Shown piece by piece: positions 10,647 through 21,232 of a stretch of 64,000 bases of DNA (positions are counted from its first letter, which is position 1; every line of letters starts with the position of its first letter). Origin of the DNA: Lentilactobacillus fungorum. GTDB lineage: Bacteria; Bacillota; Bacilli; Lactobacillales; Lactobacillaceae. The notes below the pieces were generated by a model. It was given only the letters and a program-made list of their open reading frames with translations, was not told the origin of the DNA and made no database searches. Made by a program: the position numbers and the translations under genes. The stretch is from positions 310,001 to 374,000 of the forward strand of contig NZ_BNJR01000012.1 in NCBI RefSeq assembly GCF_016860605.1, read 5' to 3'.

Positions 10647-11479
10647 AAAAGAGAATAAAAAAATTACTGGTATTACTATCATTAGTAAGTTTAACCGTCG
10701 TTCTTTCGGCTTGTAGTAATACGCCAATCACTGAGCACAGTACAGGTATCTGGGATGGCTGGGTCGTCCTAAACTTTTCTAGGGCCATTATTTGGTTATC
10801 GAAGTTCTTTAGCGATAACTATGGGATGGGAATCATCATCTTTACCATTTTGGTTCGGATTGTGATTTTGCCGCTGATGGTTTATCAGACCAGAAGTATG
10901 CGAAAGACCCAAGAAGTTCAACCGCAGTTAAAAGCATTACAAAAAAAGTATTCCTCAAGGGATGCTGAAACGATGCAAAAGCTGCAAGCAGAACAAAAGA
11001 AGCTTTATGCCGAAGCAGGAATTAATCCAATTGCTGGCTGCTTGCCATTGATTGTCCAAATGCCAATTTTGTTTGCCCTATATCAAGCAATTTGGCGAAC
11101 TGATATTTTAAGGAGTGGGACGTTCTTCTGGTTACAGTTAGGACATCCAGATCCATATTTCATTTTGCCGGTTTTAGCGGCGATCTTTACCTTTGTTTCG
11201 TCTTGGCTGGCCATGAAAGGACAACCTGAATCCAATTCAATGACGACGATGATGACCATTGGGATGCCGTTTTTTATCCTCATTATGGCGGTTAGCTTAC
11301 CATCTGCGCTATCGCTTTATTGGGTGGTTACCAACGCCTTTCAAGTGGGCCAAACCTTGGTCATTCAAAATCCTTGGAAGATCAGGCGTGAACGTGAGCA
11401 AAAACAAAGAAAAGAACGCCAGCGGCAACGGGCCATTAAAAAAGCCATTAAGAAGGCTAAAAGAAGCAAACGTAAATAA
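10643..11479 (+). CDS. yidC: Membrane protein insertase YidC (lipoprotein form)
   Basis: YidC/Oxa1-type insertase that places membrane proteins with or without the Sec channel. It has 278 residues from a TTG start overlapping the rnpA stop. The N-terminal signal ends in the lipobox LSAC with Cys at about residue 24, as in Gram-positive YidC. The conserved core follows, with ILVRIVILPLMVYQT including the groove Arg, a Lys-rich coiled loop, INPIAGCLPLIVQMPILFALYQA, further membrane segments and a very basic tail ending RSKRK. Its usual neighbour jag is 2.8 kb downstream here, because two other genes intervene. Confidence 0.96.
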   Translation: MKKRIKKLLVLLSLVSLTVVLSACSNTPITEHSTGIWDGWVVLNFSRAIIWLSKFFSDNYGMGIIIFTILVRIVILPLMVYQTRSMRKTQEVQPQLKALQKKYSSRDAETMQKLQAEQKKLYAEAGINPIAGCLPLIVQMPILFALYQAIWRTDILRSGTFFWLQLGHPDPYFILPVLAAIFTFVSSWLAMKGQPESNSMTTMMTIGMPFFILIMAVSLPSALSLYWVVTNAFQVGQTLVIQNPWKIRREREQKQRKERQRQRAIKKAIKKAKRSKRK

Positions 11480-11498
11480 TGAATGATTGAATTACCAA

Positions 11499-11535
11499 AA
11501 ACCTGTCAAGGCAATTTGCCAAGACAGGTTTTTCT
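11499..11535 (+). terminator. Terminator after yidC
   Basis: ACCTGTC and GACAGGT arms with an inner GGCAA/TTGCC pairing, followed by TTTTTC. The gap 11536-11761 shows no further clear feature beyond a GAGGAG ribosome site for the next gene. Confidence 0.8.
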
Positions 11536-11761
11536 TTTGGGTCTAATTAACCGGTTACATTTGCCGACTAAACGATTAAAATAAAGCTATTAATTTAATT
11601 TTTGATAGAAGGGTAGGACGAGGTAATCGAAAGTGACCAATCAATTAGTCGTTTGCTGGCTGTCGACGAGCTAATCGATAAGCTTTTAAATTTTAGTTAA
11701 TGGGCCACGGCGATACGTTTATTTACCTAAGTATCCTTTGATTATACGAGGAGTGATTAAA

Positions 11762-13090
11762 ATGACGATTCCCATTATTCGAAAGATGGATGTCATCCCC
11801 GTTGCGGGTTATGACAGTATGTTGTTGAACTTAAGCGGTGCTCACGGCCCGTTTTTTACTCGTAACTTGGTCGTTTTGACAACTGATCGAGAAACGGTTG
11901 GCGTCGGTGAAGTTCCCGGTGGCGAAAAAATCACCCAAGTGCTTATGGCGTCAAAATATTTAGTCATCGGCAAGCCTCTAGGAGACTATAAACAAGTTCT
12001 CCAAGCAATCAAGCGTCAATTTGGTAATTTAGACGTGGCTGGCAGGGGGAACCAAACATTTGATCAGCGGGTAACCATCCACGCGATCACTGCGGTTGAA
12101 ACGGCATTTTTGGATCTTTTGGGGCAATTCTTGCACGTTCCGGTTGCGGCGTTGTTGGGCGATGGTCAGGTGAGAGAAAAGGTGCCGGTTTTGGGTTACT
12201 TGTTTTATATCGGTGATCGAACCAAAACAGATTTACCGTACATTTTCGATGATGATCAAAGCGATGATTGGGGCAAAGTTCGGCGACAAGCAGCCCTCAC
12301 GCCCCATGCGATTGTTAGGCAAGCCAAGGCAGCTTTTCAGCGTTATGGTTTTACGACTTTTAAGTTAAAGGGCGGCGTCTTTGACGGCCAAAAAGAGGTG
12401 GCCGCCATCAAAGCCCTCCACAAAGCCTTTCCGACAGCCAAATTGGACCTGGATCCAAACGGTAGCTGGTCACTAAAACAAGCAATAACTTACGCTAAAG
12501 CCCTGAAAGGAATCTTGACTTATATTGAAGATCCCTGTGGCGCTGAAGATGGGTTCTCCGGCAGAGAAATTCTAGCTGAATTTCAAAAAGCGACATTTAT
12601 GCCAACGGCTACAAATATGGTTGATACTGACTGGCGGCAAATGCGCCATGCCATTAGCTTGAATAGTATTTCGATCCCATTAGCCGATCCTCACTTTTGG
12701 ACAATGGCCGGCTCGGTCCGTGTGGCTCAGCTATGTCATGAATTTGGCCTTCACTGGGGAATTCACTCCAATAATCACTTCGATATATCACTGGCAATGG
12801 CGGCAAATGCTGCGGCAGCGGCGCCTGGAGATATTGACGCGATCGATACTCACTGGATTTGGCAAGATGGTCAGGCACTAACCAAGCATCCGTATCAAAT
12901 AAAAAACGGCACGTTAACGGTTTCAAAAACGAATGAAGGCTTAGGGGTTGAAATTGATTGGGATGCGATTAATAAAGCCCATCAACTTTACGTTACTCAC
13001 CAGTTGGGAGCCAGAGATGATGCCAAAGCAATGCAGTATTTAATTCCCAATTGGCAATATGATCCCCATCGGCCGGCCCTGGTTCGCTAA
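11762..13090 (+). CDS. gudD: Glucarate dehydratase (enolase superfamily)
   Basis: Predicted to dehydrate D-glucarate (and L-idarate) to 5-keto-4-deoxyglucarate. It has 442 residues from the ATG that follows GAGGAGTGATTAA; an upstream ATG at 11738 overlaps the ribosome site region. The N-terminal capping domain has [13 protein letters not shown]. In the barrel, FKLKGG carries the catalytic Lys pair, DLDPNG and YIEDPCG carry metal ligands, PTATNM the Asn ligand, and [15 protein letters not shown] the catalytic His. All expected residues are present. No other glucarate-pathway gene is near, so physiological use is uncertain. It sits between yidC and jag, which are normally adjacent. Confidence 0.88.
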   Translation: MTIPIIRKMDVIPVAGYDSMLLNLSGAHGPFFTRNLVVLTTDRETVGVGEVPGGEKITQVLMASKYLVIGKPLGDYKQVLQAIKRQFGNLDVAGRGNQTFDQRVTIHAITAVETAFLDLLGQFLHVPVAALLGDGQVREKVPVLGYLFYIGDRTKTDLPYIFDDDQSDDWGKVRRQAALTPHAIVRQAKAAFQRYGFTTFKLKGGVFDGQKEVAAIKALHKAFPTAKLDLDPNGSWSLKQAITYAKALKGILTYIEDPCGAEDGFSGREILAEFQKATFMPTATNMVDTDWRQMRHAISLNSISIPLADPHFWTMAGSVRVAQLCHEFGLHWGIHSNNHFDISLAMAANAAAAAPGDIDAIDTHWIWQDGQALTKHPYQIKNGTLTVSKTNEGLGVEIDWDAINKAHQLYVTHQLGARDDAKAMQYLIPNWQYDPHRPALVR

Positions 13091-14049
13091 TCAACGTCGT
13101 TAGGATTGTCTTTTAAGCTGACTGGATAAGTCATTACATCAGCGTCCAAAATATCATATTGGGTCATTAACGCGTGCTCAACTTTTTCGCCAATTGCGTA
13201 AGCGGTGGCTAAATCAGTATCGTCTGCTAAGTAAATGCCAATTTTCATGACCACTTGATCACCTAACCAGCGGGGTTCAATTCCTTGAATTCCTAGAACG
13301 CCGGGAATCGCACTAATGGTTTGACTGTAGTGGTCGATTGAGGTGGGGTTGAAGCCTTCAGTCAGCCGCATAATGGTTGTTCTAAAAATTAAGACCGAAG
13401 CGTGAAGAATCAAGCAACCAACAGCAATCGTCGCCACGCCATCCAGCCAAGGGGCACCTAGATAGGCGCCACCAATCGACAGAAAGGTGCCAAAACTAGT
13501 CCAGGCATCACTTTTTAAGTCTTGACCGGAAGCTGTTAATGCTTGATTGTTTAACTGGGCACCTTTCAGTGCGTTAAATTTTGCTAGGATTGAGATAACT
13601 AAAGCAGACAAGAGGCTAATGCCCAGTGACCACATATTGGGATGGACGAAATGGCCAGCAAAAAAGTTATGAATTGCAAAGCCGCCATCCACTAAAATTT
13701 GAATACTGACTGCAAACATAATCGTTGCCGATAAAAGGGCCGCAATATTTTCGTATTGCCAGTGGCCAAGTACATGGTTTGAGTCTGGTGGCCGGCGAGA
13801 GACCCTGAGGCCAATGATTAAAATGGCGGCACCACAAACGCCGGTTAAATTATTAAGCCCGTCGGCAATGAGAACTGTAATGTGGTTCCAATAACCGATA
13901 ATTAGTTCAGCGGCCATAATAAACGTATAGGCGGTTAAGTTTGCATAGGTTATCTTCTGGGCTTCTTGAAGTTTACTTAAGCGGTGTTGCCGATCCAGTT
14001 GAATGTTTCGCCCAGCATCATATTGATTTATATTTGCCAAAATTGACAC
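13087..14049 (-). CDS. Cation diffusion facilitator family efflux transporter
   Basis: A CDF metal:proton antiporter of 320 residues with about six predicted membrane segments. The first segments contain [20 protein letters not shown], where the Asp/Asn pattern matches the metal site in helix 2. A second site appears as [14 protein letters not shown] in helix 5, and a C-terminal cytosolic ferredoxin-like domain follows ([17 protein letters not shown]). The substrate cannot be told from sequence; Zn, Mn or Fe are possible. It is convergent with gudD and overlaps it by 4 bp. There is no terminator between them, so read-through antisense effects are possible. Confidence 0.85.
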   Translation of the reverse strand: MSILANINQYDAGRNIQLDRQHRLSKLQEAQKITYANLTAYTFIMAAELIIGYWNHITVLIADGLNNLTGVCGAAILIIGLRVSRRPPDSNHVLGHWQYENIAALLSATIMFAVSIQILVDGGFAIHNFFAGHFVHPNMWSLGISLLSALVISILAKFNALKGAQLNNQALTASGQDLKSDAWTSFGTFLSIGGAYLGAPWLDGVATIAVGCLILHASVLIFRTTIMRLTEGFNPTSIDHYSQTISAIPGVLGIQGIEPRWLGDQVVMKIGIYLADDTDLATAYAIGEKVEHALMTQYDILDADVMTYPVSLKDNPNDVD

Positions 14050-14283
14050 TCCTCAAAACGAAAACTAGTCGATTGAACGCCATTTTTTGATGACTAAGTA
14101 GTACAGGGTTATTACCGTCCATTATACCGTCCTCATGAAAGATTGGTTAAATGGTGATTGTAAAAAAGTTATTTAATTTAAAGTTTCCGATTAGTTTGCG
14201 TTTTTTATCGGAAACCATTTATAAGTGGGCGGTTTTATGCTATCATAACCTAGTTAAATCCATTCAAATAAAGGGAGTTTATG

Positions 14284-14991
14284 ATGACAATTTACTCTGG
14301 AAAAACTATCCAAGATGCCGTAAAACAAGGGCTAGCCGCCTTATCAATGACTCAGGACCAAGCTGAAGTAACCATTATTCAACAACCCAAAAAAGGGTTT
14401 TTAGGCTTTGGTCGCAAACCAGCTCAAGTTGAAATCAAGCAAAAAAGCAGTCTTAAACCAAGCCCAGCAAGCCCTCAACTTAATTCAGAAACCAAGCAGC
14501 CGACTACTCAACCGAGTAGTAACGAGAAGGCTGTTGATTTAGAAATGGTTTCACAACAATTAGCCAATTATTTAAGTGATGTACTCAAAGCAATGGGGTT
14601 TGCATTCAAATTAAAGTTAGACATTCAAACCAAGCATGCCATTTATATTGACATTGATACGGACCAGGAAAGCCGGTTAATTGGCAGACATGGCCGCACG
14701 ATTAACGCGCTTCAAAACTTGTCGCAGATTTTTATTAACCGACTGGGGGCCAATAACGTTGACGTGGAGCTTGATACTGCGAACTATCGCTCGAGGAGAA
14801 GTGACGCTTTAAAGCAATTGGCAGAAAAAACGGCTCGAAACGCGATTGCGAATGGCAAGCCGGTATATTTGAACCCAATGCCTTCTTTTGAGCGCAAACA
14901 GATTCATAATGCGCTTTCTGATAATAAGTATGTTGTCACGTATTCAACTGGTAAGGAACCTCACCGGGTGATTGTGGTTGCGCCTAAGTAA
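14284..14991 (+). CDS. jag: RNA-binding protein Jag/KhpB
   Basis: KhpB partners KhpA in RNA binding and in control of cell elongation. The N-terminal Jag domain begins MTIYSGKTIQDAVKQGL with KKGFLGFGRKPAQVEIK. A Gln/Ser/Pro-rich linker follows (about 60-95). The KH domain has the GRHGRTINALQNL loop and the R3H domain has NYRSRRSDALKQLAEKTA and HNALS. Two ATGs are adjacent; the second (14284) is better spaced from AGGGAG. It is separated from yidC by two accessory genes but still upstream of mnmE. Confidence 0.94.
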   Translation: MTIYSGKTIQDAVKQGLAALSMTQDQAEVTIIQQPKKGFLGFGRKPAQVEIKQKSSLKPSPASPQLNSETKQPTTQPSSNEKAVDLEMVSQQLANYLSDVLKAMGFAFKLKLDIQTKHAIYIDIDTDQESRLIGRHGRTINALQNLSQIFINRLGANNVDVELDTANYRSRRSDALKQLAEKTARNAIANGKPVYLNPMPSFERKQIHNALSDNKYVVTYSTGKEPHRVIVVAPK

Positions 14992-15084
14992 TGATAGGTA
15001 ACAAGTCCAAATTTCGATTGACAAATCGCGTACTTTAAAATATTATGAAGGTAATCATTCTTATCTTAACTAGGTAAAGTAGTC

Positions 15085-15135
15085 AAAGTGCTTTATCCAT
15101 GCTAGTTCTTTTTAGTGTGGAGTGGCGCTTTTTTT
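15085..15135 (+). terminator. Long imperfect hairpin with T-run between jag and mnmE
   Basis: AAAGTGC (15085-15091) pairs with GCGCTTT (15125-15131), and an inner CCATGCT pairs with AGTGTGG. Seven T residues follow. This fits a terminator for jag or a leader attenuator in front of mnmE; the sequence alone does not decide. Confidence 0.65.
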
Positions 15136-15208
15136 GTGCGTTAAAGCCGGTTTTGTGGTTTAATAGCCACACAATTGGTTTGTTTAATATTCGGAGGGAA
15201 GCTTAATC

Positions 15209-16603
15209 ATGGTTTTAACAACAACAGAATTTGATACGATTGCAGCTATTTCGACGCCGCCTGGTGAAGGTGGCATTTCGATCGTTCGGATTAGTGGCGA
15301 AGACGCCTTGGCCGTTGCTAAAAAGATCTATCGAGGTAAAAACCTTGATAAAGTTGCCAGCAACACGATTAATTACGGCCACATTGTCGATCCAACGACT
15401 CATGAAGAAGTTGACGAGGTAATGCTCTCAGTAATGCGGGCCCCGCACACTTATACCGAAGAAGATATTGTCGAAATTAACTGTCACGGCGGCTTAGTTG
15501 CTACGAATCGAATTTTACAATTAGTTCTAAGCAACGGTGCTCGGATGGCTGAACCTGGGGAGTTTACAAAACGGGCTTTTTTAAACGGTCGAATTGACCT
15601 GTCCCAATCAGAAGCCGTTATGGATTTGATTGAGGCTAAAACGGATCGGTCCATGAAGGCGGCTATTAGCCAGTTAGATGGTAATTTGTCTCACCTAATT
15701 AAGCACCTGCGAAAGGATATTTTGGATGTACTGGCTCAAGTGGAAGTTAACATTGATTATCCAGAATACGATGATGTGGAGACGATGACCAGTAAACTTT
15801 TGCGGCAAAAAGCAACTGATGTCCACGAACGAATTGTGCAACTCTTAAAAACCGCTAAACAAGGTAAAATCTTACGAGAAGGCTTGGCAACGTCAATTAT
15901 TGGCCGACCCAATGTTGGTAAATCAAGTTTATTGAATCACTTGCTGCATGAGGATAAAGCGATTGTAACCGACGTTCCGGGAACGACACGGGATGTTTTG
16001 GAAGAATATGTTAACGTTCGTGGCGTCCCCTTGAAATTAGTGGATACGGCCGGTATTCGGGATACGCAAGATAAGGTTGAAAAGATTGGCGTGGACCGAT
16101 CGAGAAAAGCAATTGACAGTGCGGATTTAGTTTTACTAGTTCTAAATGCCAGTGAAGCTTTAACCAACGAAGATCAAGAGTTATTAAAAGCAACTGAAGA
16201 CAAACAACGAATTATTGTTTTAAACAAAACGGATTTACCAACCAAAATCAATTTACAGCAAATTAAGGCTTTAACAAAGGGCCAAAAGATCATTTCGACT
16301 TCGGCGATTAAAGCAAATGGAGTTACCCAGCTGGAAGAGTTGATCGCTAAGATGTTCTTCGATGAAGGAATTACCAGCAGCCAAAACGACGTGATGGTAA
16401 CCAATGCCCGCCACATTGGCTTGTTAAACCAAGCCAAGTCAGCTTTGGAAGATGTGATTAAAGGATTAAATGACGGCATGCCGGTTGATTTAGTTCAAAT
16501 TGATATGACCCGTTGTTGGGATTATCTCGGTGAAATTACCGGTGATAGTTACCAAGATGAGTTGATTGATCAATTATTTAGTCAATTTTGTTTAGGGAAA
16601 TAA
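15209..16603 (+). CDS. mnmE: tRNA modification GTPase MnmE
   Basis: With MnmG it installs the 5-carboxymethylaminomethyl group on U34 of certain tRNAs. It has 464 residues. The N-terminal folate-binding domain has [22 protein letters not shown]. The G domain has [12 protein letters not shown] (G1), the DVPGTTRD region (G2), DTAGIRD (G3) and LNKTDL (G4). The C-terminus ends in FCLGK, the usual C(I/L)GK with the catalytic Cys. The start ATG follows CGGAGGGAAGC. The mnmG gene follows after two palindromic repeat copies. Confidence 0.98.
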   Translation: MVLTTTEFDTIAAISTPPGEGGISIVRISGEDALAVAKKIYRGKNLDKVASNTINYGHIVDPTTHEEVDEVMLSVMRAPHTYTEEDIVEINCHGGLVATNRILQLVLSNGARMAEPGEFTKRAFLNGRIDLSQSEAVMDLIEAKTDRSMKAAISQLDGNLSHLIKHLRKDILDVLAQVEVNIDYPEYDDVETMTSKLLRQKATDVHERIVQLLKTAKQGKILREGLATSIIGRPNVGKSSLLNHLLHEDKAIVTDVPGTTRDVLEEYVNVRGVPLKLVDTAGIRDTQDKVEKIGVDRSRKAIDSADLVLLVLNASEALTNEDQELLKATEDKQRIIVLNKTDLPTKINLQQIKALTKGQKIISTSAIKANGVTQLEELIAKMFFDEGITSSQNDVMVTNARHIGLLNQAKSALEDVIKGLNDGMPVDLVQIDMTRCWDYLGEITGDSYQDELIDQLFSQFCLGK

Positions 16604-16609
16604 GTTTGG

Positions 16610-16852
16610 AGGACAGCTGCGCCAGGCAGAAACTTCCACATAAGCACCTCAGCCAAAAATTCCAAACCCGGGAATTTCTGTCTGAGGAGACTTATGTTCC
16701 AGTTTCTAACCGCCTGGCTTCGCTCACTGATTTTAGGACAGCTGCGCAAAGCAGAAGCTTGCACCTAAGGCTACTCGACCAAAAATCCAGGCCCGGGATT
16801 TCCGGCCGAGTAACCTTAGGCTCCAGCTTCTAAGCGCTTTGCTTCGCTCACT
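16610..16852 (+). repeat. Palindromic repeat copies R1 and R2 (mnmE-mnmG gap)
   Basis: Two tandem units, 16610-16728 and 16735-16852. Each starts AGGACAGCTGCGC, centres on CCCGGG and ends CTTCGCTCACT. R1 arms pair as GCCAGGC/GCCTGGC, AGAAACT/AGTTTCT, CATAAG/CTTATG and CCTCAG/CTGAGG. R2 pairs the same positions as GCAAAGC/GCTTTGC, AGAAGCT/AGCTTCT, CCTAAGG/CCTTAGG and ACTCG/CGAGT. The unit lies directly before the mnmG ribosome site and carries no real gene. Confidence 0.95.
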
Positions 16853-16873
16853 TTATATTTTGGAGGAATTTTG

Positions 16874-18805
16874 TTGAAAAGTTTACGTGTAAGCGATGTG
16901 AAACAGAAATATCGCGGAAAAGATTATGACGTTATCGTCGTTGGTGCCGGTCACGCTGGTTGTGAGGCCGCTTTGGCTGCAGCTCGGATGGGCAATCAAA
17001 CATTGCTTTTAACCATCAATTTAGACATGGTCGCCTTTATGCCATGCAACCCATCTGTTGGTGGCCCGGCAAAAGGCACCGTGGTTAGAGAAGTCGATGC
17101 CCTTGGTGGTGAAATGGGCAGAAATATCGATAAAACATACATTCAAATGCGGATGTTAAATACCGGTAAAGGCCCGGCGGTTCAAGCATTACGAGCTCAG
17201 GCTGACAAGCATGCTTATCACGCAGAAATGAAGCACACGATTGAAAAAGAACCCAACTTGACGCTTCGTCAGGGAATTGTCGACTCGTTGATCGTTGAAG
17301 ACGGGACCTGCAAGGGCGTTGTTACCAACACCGGCGCAAGATATGCTGCTAAAGCGGTTGTCGTTGCTGCTGGGACGGCTGCCCGTGGAAAAATTATTAT
17401 TGGCGAGTTGATGTATGCATCCGGGCCAAATAATTCGCAGCCAGCTGAAAAGCTATCGGAGAATCTTGAATCACTTGGATTTGACCTCGAAAGATTTAAG
17501 ACTGGAACGCCACCGCGAGTTGACGGAACAACGATTGATTACAGTAAAACTGCTGAACAGCCTGGTGATAAACAACCACATCATTTTAGCTTTGAATCGG
17601 CTGATAAAGACTATTTGGCCGTTAAAGACCAGCTATCTTGCTGGCTGACCTATACGAACGAAACGACTCACCAAATTATTCGTGATAACCTCGATCGCGC
17701 CCCAATGTTTACTGGTGTGATTGAAGGCGTTGGACCGCGTTACTGTCCATCGATTGAAGATAAGATTGTTCGGTTTGCGGACAAAAGCCGCCACCAGTTA
17801 TTCTTAGAACCGGAAGGCCGCAAAACCGAAGAGTGGTACGTTGATGGCTTATCAACGTCAATGCCCGAAGAGGTTCAACAAAAGATGCTTCATACCATTG
17901 CCGGATTAGAAAATGCTCAAATGATGCGGCCAGGGTATGCCATTGAATATGATGTTGTAGCGCCTTATCAACTGAAACCAACGTTAGAGACCAAAGTGGT
18001 TAAGAATCTCTTTACTGCTGGTCAAACCAACGGGACGTCAGGTTACGAAGAAGCTGCTGGCCAAGGGATCATTGCTGGCATTAACGCTGGCCGGCGGGCA
18101 CTTGGAAAAGGACCGTTTGTGTTAAAGCGCAACGAAGCTTATATTGGCGTGATGATCGATGATTTAGTGACGAAGGGGACCAAAGAACCTTATCGATTAT
18201 TGACTAGTCGCGCAGAATATCGTTTGTTGTTGCGAACTGACAATGCGGATATGCGATTAACCGAAAAAGGCCATGAAATTGGCTTGATTTCTGATGATCG
18301 TTACCAAAAGTTCTTAGCTAAAAAACAAGCGATTGAGGCTGAATTAGACCGACTGAACCAAATTCGAATCAAACCGTCTGATGACGTTAATGCGTTTATA
18401 ACGGCTCACGGTGACAAGCCATTGCAAGATGGCGTGATTGCCGCAATCTTTTTACGACGGCCATACGTTGACTATCAAACTTTGATGCGCTTTATTGATG
18501 CTCCGGCCGAGCCATTAGACCGACATGTGATTGAGCAAGTTGAAATTCGGACTAAATATGCTGGCTATATCAAAAAGGCTGAGCAAAGTGTTGCTAAAAT
18601 GAAGAAAATGGAAGCCAAGAAGATTCCAGATCGAATTGATTACGAAGCCATTGATGGCATTGCGACCGAAGCTAGGCAGAAACTGCAGAAAATTCATCCC
18701 CAGACAATTGCCCAAGCATCACGGATTAGTGGTGTTAACCCTGCAGACATTGCAATTTTAAGCGTTTATATCCAACAGGGAAAAATTACAAAATTGGCAC
18801 AATAG
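16874..18805 (+). CDS. mnmG: tRNA uridine modification enzyme MnmG (GidA)
   Basis: FAD-dependent partner of MnmE in U34 tRNA modification. It has about 643 residues. A short N-terminal extension precedes the FAD motif [20 protein letters not shown]. Conserved stretches include [47 protein letters not shown] and the C-terminal helical region with [10 protein letters not shown]. The start is a TTG. Two TTGs are adjacent (16871, 16874) and the second is better spaced from TGGAGGAA. It is preceded by two palindromic repeats. Confidence 0.98.
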   Translation: MKSLRVSDVKQKYRGKDYDVIVVGAGHAGCEAALAAARMGNQTLLLTINLDMVAFMPCNPSVGGPAKGTVVREVDALGGEMGRNIDKTYIQMRMLNTGKGPAVQALRAQADKHAYHAEMKHTIEKEPNLTLRQGIVDSLIVEDGTCKGVVTNTGARYAAKAVVVAAGTAARGKIIIGELMYASGPNNSQPAEKLSENLESLGFDLERFKTGTPPRVDGTTIDYSKTAEQPGDKQPHHFSFESADKDYLAVKDQLSCWLTYTNETTHQIIRDNLDRAPMFTGVIEGVGPRYCPSIEDKIVRFADKSRHQLFLEPEGRKTEEWYVDGLSTSMPEEVQQKMLHTIAGLENAQMMRPGYAIEYDVVAPYQLKPTLETKVVKNLFTAGQTNGTSGYEEAAGQGIIAGINAGRRALGKGPFVLKRNEAYIGVMIDDLVTKGTKEPYRLLTSRAEYRLLLRTDNADMRLTEKGHEIGLISDDRYQKFLAKKQAIEAELDRLNQIRIKPSDDVNAFITAHGDKPLQDGVIAAIFLRRPYVDYQTLMRFIDAPAEPLDRHVIEQVEIRTKYAGYIKKAEQSVAKMKKMEAKKIPDRIDYEAIDGIATEARQKLQKIHPQTIAQASRISGVNPADIAILSVYIQQGKITKLAQ

Positions 18806-18840
18806 GTATTTGCTAGTGGCAGGTTAACTAATCTCAAATG

Positions 18841-18887
18841 ACGGGTCGACTAGAAACTGATACGGTTTCTGGTCGGCCCGTTATTTA
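18841..18887 (+). terminator. Terminator after mnmG
   Basis: CGGGTCGACTAGAAAC and GGTTTCTGGTCGGCCCG form a long stem with small mismatches, followed by TTATTT. Confidence 0.75.
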
Positions 18888-19018
18888 GCAAGTCAAAATT
18901 TCCCTCTCTAAATTACTATGGGGTTATGATACAAGTGGATAGGTAGTTATGTGATTAAGGCAATATTAAGCGGAGCCACCCCTTTTGCATTAGTATCACC
19001 GGCAAGCTTCTAATTTTA

Positions 19019-19106
19019 AGGATGGCTGTTCGTGAAGCTCGATACGCTAACGACCCTGAAACGTCTAGTTTATCTGGGGGATGTGAACGGTTTTGCTCTG
19101 CTCACT
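19019..19106 (+). repeat. Degenerate palindromic repeat copy
   Basis: The interval 18806-19120 has no gene. After the mnmG terminator it holds a decayed, shortened unit whose ends (AGGATGGCTG... and ...CGGTTTTGCTCTGCTCACT) still resemble the dispersed repeat. The central CCCGGG and clear arms are lost. As with intact copies, it lies just before the next gene's ribosome site. Confidence 0.5.
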
Positions 19107-19120
19107 TTTAAGGGGAAGGT

Positions 19121-19873
19121 ATGATGACTCAAAAAGTTGCGGTTGTGACCAATGCGACTAGCGAAATTGGATTGGCAATTGCGAAACAGTTAATGATGAA
19201 AGGCGTTAGAATTATTGCTACAGGAACTGATCGGGAAAGGCTAAAGCAGATTGAAGATACCTATGAATTATTCGAGGGGAGATATGTCCAGTCAAATAGC
19301 TGTTCGGCTGTTAAGCACTTTGTTAGCGACGTGGTTCGGCAATACGGACAGATTCATTATTCATTTCCCGTTGCGGAGTCTTCTGAAGCGGGCTTGATGC
19401 TTCATCAGCCGCTTGCGGACTGGAATTTTGTGGTTAATTTAGTCCTGAACGGCGTGTTTTGGTTCGTTAAGTATATTGGCCGGCAAATGAAGCAGCAAAA
19501 TAGTGGCCAAATCGTCATGGTTTCTTCCTTAGCAGCTCATGTGCAAACGTTTGGAGAAGCAGATTATGCTAAGATCAAGTCAGCAATCAGCTTGTTTACA
19601 AAGAGCGCGGCTTTGGAGCTTCAAGATAGTAACGTTCAAGTAAATGCAATCATTCCAGGCGTTGTGGCCAAGATGCCAGCTGCTAACACTAAACGAGTGG
19701 TTGGCCAAGCCAATCAATCGATACCTGTTTCGGCTAAGCGGCCAGCTAAACCGTCGGAAATTGCTGAGCCGGCGATCTTTTTAGCAAGTGAAGCGGCGAG
19801 TTATATCAACGGCGTGACGCTAGTTGTAGATGGCGGCTGGGAAGTTACCGGATTACCGGACGTTCGAAGCTAG
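19121..19873 (+). CDS. SDR-family oxidoreductase with altered cofactor loop
   Basis: A short-chain dehydrogenase/reductase of 250 residues, like FabG-type 3-oxoacyl reductases. The Rossmann fold begins QKVAVVTNATSEIGLAIAK. The family motif is TGxxxGxG, and here two glycines are replaced (TNATSEIG). The catalytic Ser lies in MVSSLAAH and YAKIK supplies Tyr and Lys (YxxxK). The C-terminal INGVTLVVDGGWEVTG is typical. The catalytic residues are therefore kept while the cofactor loop is unusual, so activity or cofactor choice may be changed. Substrate is unknown. The start ATG (19121, or 19124) follows AAGGGGAAGG. Confidence 0.8.
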   Translation: MMTQKVAVVTNATSEIGLAIAKQLMMKGVRIIATGTDRERLKQIEDTYELFEGRYVQSNSCSAVKHFVSDVVRQYGQIHYSFPVAESSEAGLMLHQPLADWNFVVNLVLNGVFWFVKYIGRQMKQQNSGQIVMVSSLAAHVQTFGEADYAKIKSAISLFTKSAALELQDSNVQVNAIIPGVVAKMPAANTKRVVGQANQSIPVSAKRPAKPSEIAEPAIFLASEAASYINGVTLVVDGGWEVTGLPDVRS

Positions 19874-19902
19874 TTTGCTATTAGTAGGATTTAAAGGCAA
19901 AA

Positions 19903-19962
19903 TAAAGCGGATCGGCCAATCACTTTAAAGGAGTTAAAAGTGACTGGCCGATCCGCTTAATC
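19903..19962. terminator. Bidirectional terminator between the SDR and MFS genes
   Basis: A 22-bp stem with one mismatch: AAGCGGATCGGCCAATCACT region (19905-19926) against 19937-19958. T-rich tails occur on both strands, and it lies between convergent genes. Confidence 0.8.
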
Positions 19963-20024
19963 TTAAAAGTTAGGCGACGAAGCATGATGGTTTTCCGATT
20001 ACGTAGCGTGGCAATCGGGTTAAA

Positions 20025-21215
20025 TTATGGTTGCCTGCGAATTGACGTAAATAGCCCTAGGCTGGCTGCCAAGCAACCCGTAATTGATAGCGCCATTGGC
20101 AGATAAGTTGCGCTGCCCATTATGCCAACAATGTGTGACATCATGCTGCCAATGGCATTTTGTGATAGCCCCAGTAAGGCTGAAATACCCCCGTTATTTT
20201 GCAATGATAGGTTCATGATAATTGAAGTGGTTAACGTAAACAGCATGCCAAATTGGGTGACAATCAGAAAGACTAAGATAATGACTAATGGCAAATTATT
20301 GAAGAATAACGCGCTTAAGGTCAGTAAAGTCGCCGTTAAAACGGTTGTGGTCAGGACTAACTTGGTTTGCTTGGTTTCAGAAAAGCGAGCGGCTAGTCCA
20401 CCAGGGATGATTGAACCAATGGCGATACCAATACCGTTTAAAGCATACAGTAAGCTGAAATTTTGAACCGATAGTTGAAAGAAGTTTTGAAAAACAAAAG
20501 CAGAAGCTGAAATATAGCTGAAAAGACCGCCAGAAACTAGGCCGGTTGCTAAAATTAACTTAACGAACCGGACATTTTTGAGGAAACCAAACATCTCAAT
20601 AATCGACTCCACTGGATGGCCACCAAGCCGCTTTTCAGGAGGAAGGGTTTCTTTAACCCCTAACCAAAGGGCAAGCACCAAGGCGAAGCCAATCACGGCT
20701 AGGAGGACAAAAATGCCTTGCCAGCTAACGTAGCGAATCATAAAACCGCCAATAACTGGGGAGATGACCGGAAAGATGCCGTTAACGGCCGAAAGCATCG
20801 CGTAAAACTTTGTGAGGAGCGTGCCGGAAAATAGGTCGGACGCCACTGCTCGGGATAAAACTTGACCGGAAGCCCCGGCGAGGCCTTGAAAGAATCTAAG
20901 GCCGATTAGTAAGAAAACTGAGTGGGTAGCCGCGATGAGCAGCGAAACTACGGCAAATACAGAAAAGCCAATGATCAAAGGCTTTTTGCGACCATACTTG
21001 TCACTGAGCGGCCCGGCAATTAATTGGCCTAATGCTAATCCCAGTAGACAAGCACTAAGACTTAATTGGACGAGGGATGCAGAAGTCGACAAATCTTGCG
21101 TCATTTCTGGTAGGGCCGGCAAGTATAGGTCAATAGACAATGGCCCAGTTGCGCTAATGGTGCCTAAAATTAAAATTAACCAAATTCTGGTTGCTAAAGT
21201 AGTTTTCGTTTTCAT
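20025..21215 (-). CDS. MFS drug exporter, Bcr/CflA family
   Basis: A 396-residue major facilitator exporter of the Bcr/CflA (bicyclomycin/chloramphenicol) type with 12 predicted membrane segments. The N-terminal stretch GPLSIDLYLPALPEMTQDL is typical of the subfamily and carries the membrane-embedded Asp. The MFS loop motif appears as GPLSDKYGRKKPL. The start ATG follows AAGAAGGTCCCCC. It reads away from a cluster of palindromic repeats that lies immediately upstream. Substrate not determined. Confidence 0.88.
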   Translation of the reverse strand: MKTKTTLATRIWLILILGTISATGPLSIDLYLPALPEMTQDLSTSASLVQLSLSACLLGLALGQLIAGPLSDKYGRKKPLIIGFSVFAVVSLLIAATHSVFLLIGLRFFQGLAGASGQVLSRAVASDLFSGTLLTKFYAMLSAVNGIFPVISPVIGGFMIRYVSWQGIFVLLAVIGFALVLALWLGVKETLPPEKRLGGHPVESIIEMFGFLKNVRFVKLILATGLVSGGLFSYISASAFVFQNFFQLSVQNFSLLYALNGIGIAIGSIIPGGLAARFSETKQTKLVLTTTVLTATLLTLSALFFNNLPLVIILVFLIVTQFGMLFTLTTSIIMNLSLQNNGGISALLGLSQNAIGSMMSHIVGIMGSATYLPMALSITGCLAASLGLFTSIRRQP

Positions 21216-21232
21216 GGGGGACCTTCTTAAAT

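Noticed and set aside
16588-16833. Open frames across the palindromic repeats (also 21276-21476, 26434-26652, 29614-29817)
   Set aside because: They only translate the repeat sequence, occur in several frames and lack ribosome sites. The co-varying stems explain the sequence better.
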